Positions 62,376 to 64,000 of a stretch of 64,000 nt of DNA are shown piece by piece. The position numbers and the translations under genes are program-made. Under the pieces are notes generated by a model that worked only from the letters and a program-made list of their open reading frames with translations, was not told where the DNA came from and made no database searches. Location: the NCBI RefSeq assembly GCF_037126465.1, contig NC_088201.1, positions 189,312,031 through 189,376,030 of the forward strand, written 5' to 3'. Origin of the DNA: Ornithodoros turicata. Lineage: Eukaryota; Arthropoda; Arachnida; Ixodida; Argasidae. The first letter of the stretch is position 1. Every line of letters begins with the position of its first letter.

Positions 62376-63024
62376 ATGCAGGACATGTGTGATTTGGTAG
62401 CTCGCGTCGAGCGATTGAAGCGATACCTTCACGGTGTCGTTCCCGTACTGACGGTGCGACGAATTCACCACTGGGAAGACCCACTTGAGCGGTACGACGA
62501 ATGTGACTTCGAAAGATACCATTTATCGAAATCGTCTGTTCATGAACTCCACCGACTACTGGACGTCAGGAGGAGCATTGACAATCGTGGCTGCCCTCTT
62601 CCGCCCATCCAGCAGCTGTTACTTGCCTGCGCTACTTCGTAGCAGGCTTGTTTCAAATTGTTGATCGTGACCAGGTGAAAGTGAGACAACCACCGTGAGC
62701 CGCTTCGTTGCGAGGTCCATCGCGGGTCTGACGCAGCAATTCGTGCGGCTGCCAAAGGGTATTGAAATCGCATCGATGAAAGCAAAGTTCCACTCTATCG
62801 CTGGCTTTCCCGGCGTAAGCGGTTGTATCGATTGCACACACGTTACTATTGCCAGTCCCGGTGGCGAAATGGCTGAAGTGTTCCGCAGCAGGAAGGGGAC
62901 GTTCTCCATCAATGTCCAGGTTGGCAGACAACAACTTCATTGTGCAGATTTCTCCACTTCACAACACGCACTTTTGAAAGTATTCCGCATGGTAATCGCA
63001 GGTCGCAATGCGAAGGGCTTATAA
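62376..63024 (+). pseudogene. PIF/Harbinger transposase pseudogene 2
   Basis: The first segment ends YDECDFERYHLSKSSVHELHRLL and PPIQQLLLA, the N-terminal HARBI1 pattern. After a broken stretch (62640-62695), SRFVARSIAGLTQQFVRLPK and FPGVSGCIDCTHVTIASPGG follow, the latter holding the first catalytic D, then FSINVQV. The downstream D and E blocks are absent. It differs from pseudogene 1 and is a separate family. Confidence 0.7.
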
Positions 63025-63248
63025 CAATTATGTCACGTCGCTTAAATTGTTTTATGTGGTGTACTTATCTTTACCACTTTCACAATTTATGTGTCTGTAT
63101 GCAAGCCCACAGTCGCACGCCGACTGAAGTCAACGTGGCTGCTTCGAAGTTAGTCGGTTAAATGTCCGTGCTTCACAATCAAGCTTCTCAGATTCAATAG
63201 AGACAATATTCAGAAATAAAGTGAGGAATAATAATGATGCTGCTGTTG

Positions 63249-63292
<44 letters not shown>
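63249..63292. repeat. (AAT)n microsatellite
   Basis: About 14 uninterrupted ATA/AAT units. Confidence 0.95.
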
Positions 63293-63293
<1 letters not shown>

Positions 63294-63371
63294 CATTTGA
63301 TATGAGGTGCCGATAAAACAACCCGAAAGGTCTAAAGTAGGAATGTACGAGCACTCCTGAAGATACTATTA

Positions 63372-63540
63372 CAGTAGAATCTCAATTATACGATCGCGGA
63401 TGATACGAATTTCGGGATGACACGAATTCTTTTCCGGTCCCGGCCAGAATGCCTATCCTTCCCATGTATTAGAGTTCGGATGATACGAACGCGTTATCTT
63501 GCCTTTACGGATGATACGAATGAGCCGAGGATGCGACAGA
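63372..63540 (+). mobile_element. Left terminus of a Tigger-like element
   Basis: TA followed by CAGTAGAATCTCAATTATAC (63372) has the form of a pogo/Tigger end. GGATGATACGAA or a close variant recurs at about 63399, 63415, 63479 and 63509. The rest of the element would lie beyond, but no transposase is seen before the window ends. Confidence 0.45.
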
Positions 63541-64000
63541 GGTCGTTCCCTCGTGACGCGAGAGCGCGCGAGTCATGCTGCCGCGTCTTTGGAAAAGGGA
63601 GGGCGATCCTCACCTCGAACTCCCTTACATCATGTAGTGCAATGCAAGCAATGTCCTTTTGGTAGTGGTGGTGGAGATAAGATCAAAGCGATTGAATGGC
63701 CCGGAACCTTATCACCTTATCTCTGTTTTGACCTTTTTACCTTTTTACCCCCCTCGCAACAATAAACCGCGAAGCTGTGTAACATCGCTCTGGCGGGAAA
63801 CAGCGACCAGAACCCCAGAACACGTGGAGGGAACATATCAGGGCAACATGTGGCAACATTACGCGTCACAATTCCGAAAGTCGGCCTCACCTAACGCCTG
63901 CTTGCTTTAGGAGAAGCTCGCTTTAGATCACTGTCGCGCGACTCCCGGGTGAAAAGCACGTGCTCCGTCTTTTGAATCATCTCGCGTGTTTGGGCAGTAT
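63541..64000. other. No recognisable gene
   Basis: Possibly the interior of the Tigger-like element. No motif was found before the window ends. Confidence 0.35.

Noticed and set aside
1..64000. CRISPR arrays, bacterial operons, phage or integron features
   Set aside because: No spaced direct repeats or prokaryotic gene organisation; all coding content is eukaryotic transposon type.

Overview
This window is eukaryotic and made almost entirely of transposable elements. I see no bacterial signals: no operons, no ribosome binding sites, no CRISPR arrays. The mixture of I-type and R1/LOA-type non-LTR retrotransposons, Tigger/pogo, mariner, PIF/Harbinger, P-element-like and Mutator-YqaJ genes, with moderate GC and many short inverted-repeat elements, fits an arthropod, most likely a chelicerate such as a tick. 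That assignment is inference from element types, not from a host marker gene. No intact host gene was recognised.

Layout. 1-4.2 kb: a P-element/THAP-type transposase fragment, a MADF-domain exon and low-complexity DNA. 4.2-11.85 kb: a decayed minus-strand R1/LOA-like retrotransposon (called C), with a 642-bp MITE inside its RNase H domain and ~165-bp tandem monomers upstream. 11.86-25.58 kb: a nested block. A DNA element with long inverted termini is split by two plus-strand I-type retrotransposons (A1 and B1), and B1 is itself split by a 1,845-bp inverted-repeat element. 25.83-28.03 kb: a Tigger/pogo transposon with an open transposase. 28.3-28.7 kb: a SWIM exon. 29.7-36.7 kb: a decayed minus-strand retrotransposon (D) interrupted by A2, a full-length I-type element with both ORFs open and a perfect target-site duplication. 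37.1-40.4 kb: a decayed R1/LOA-like element (E). 41.4-44.0 kb: a minus-strand Mutator-like transposase/YqaJ nuclease pseudogene beside an SGNH-hydrolase fragment. 45.67-51.36 kb: B2, a second full-length I-type element with both ORFs open. 51.5-55.5 kb: R1-like ORF1 and ORF1/endonuclease fragments, plus a 91-bp orphan 3' tail of the I-type family. 55.6-64 kb: two Harbinger pseudogenes, a mariner pseudogene, non-LTR scraps, inverted repeats, a perfect 56-bp palindrome and a Tigger-like terminus.

The coherent system is the I-type family: A1, A2, B1, B2 and the orphan tail. All five end in the same small hairpin, whose stem shows a compensatory base-pair change. Four of the five then carry an ATC repeat. 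The elements carry 12-14 bp target-site duplications. ORF1 encodes a three-knuckle nucleic-acid-binding protein; ORF2 encodes endonuclease, reverse transcriptase, RNase H and a CCHC motif. In A the two ORFs overlap as TAATG. B1 looks mosaic: its 5' UTR and ORF1 resemble B2, but the front half of its ORF2 resembles A.
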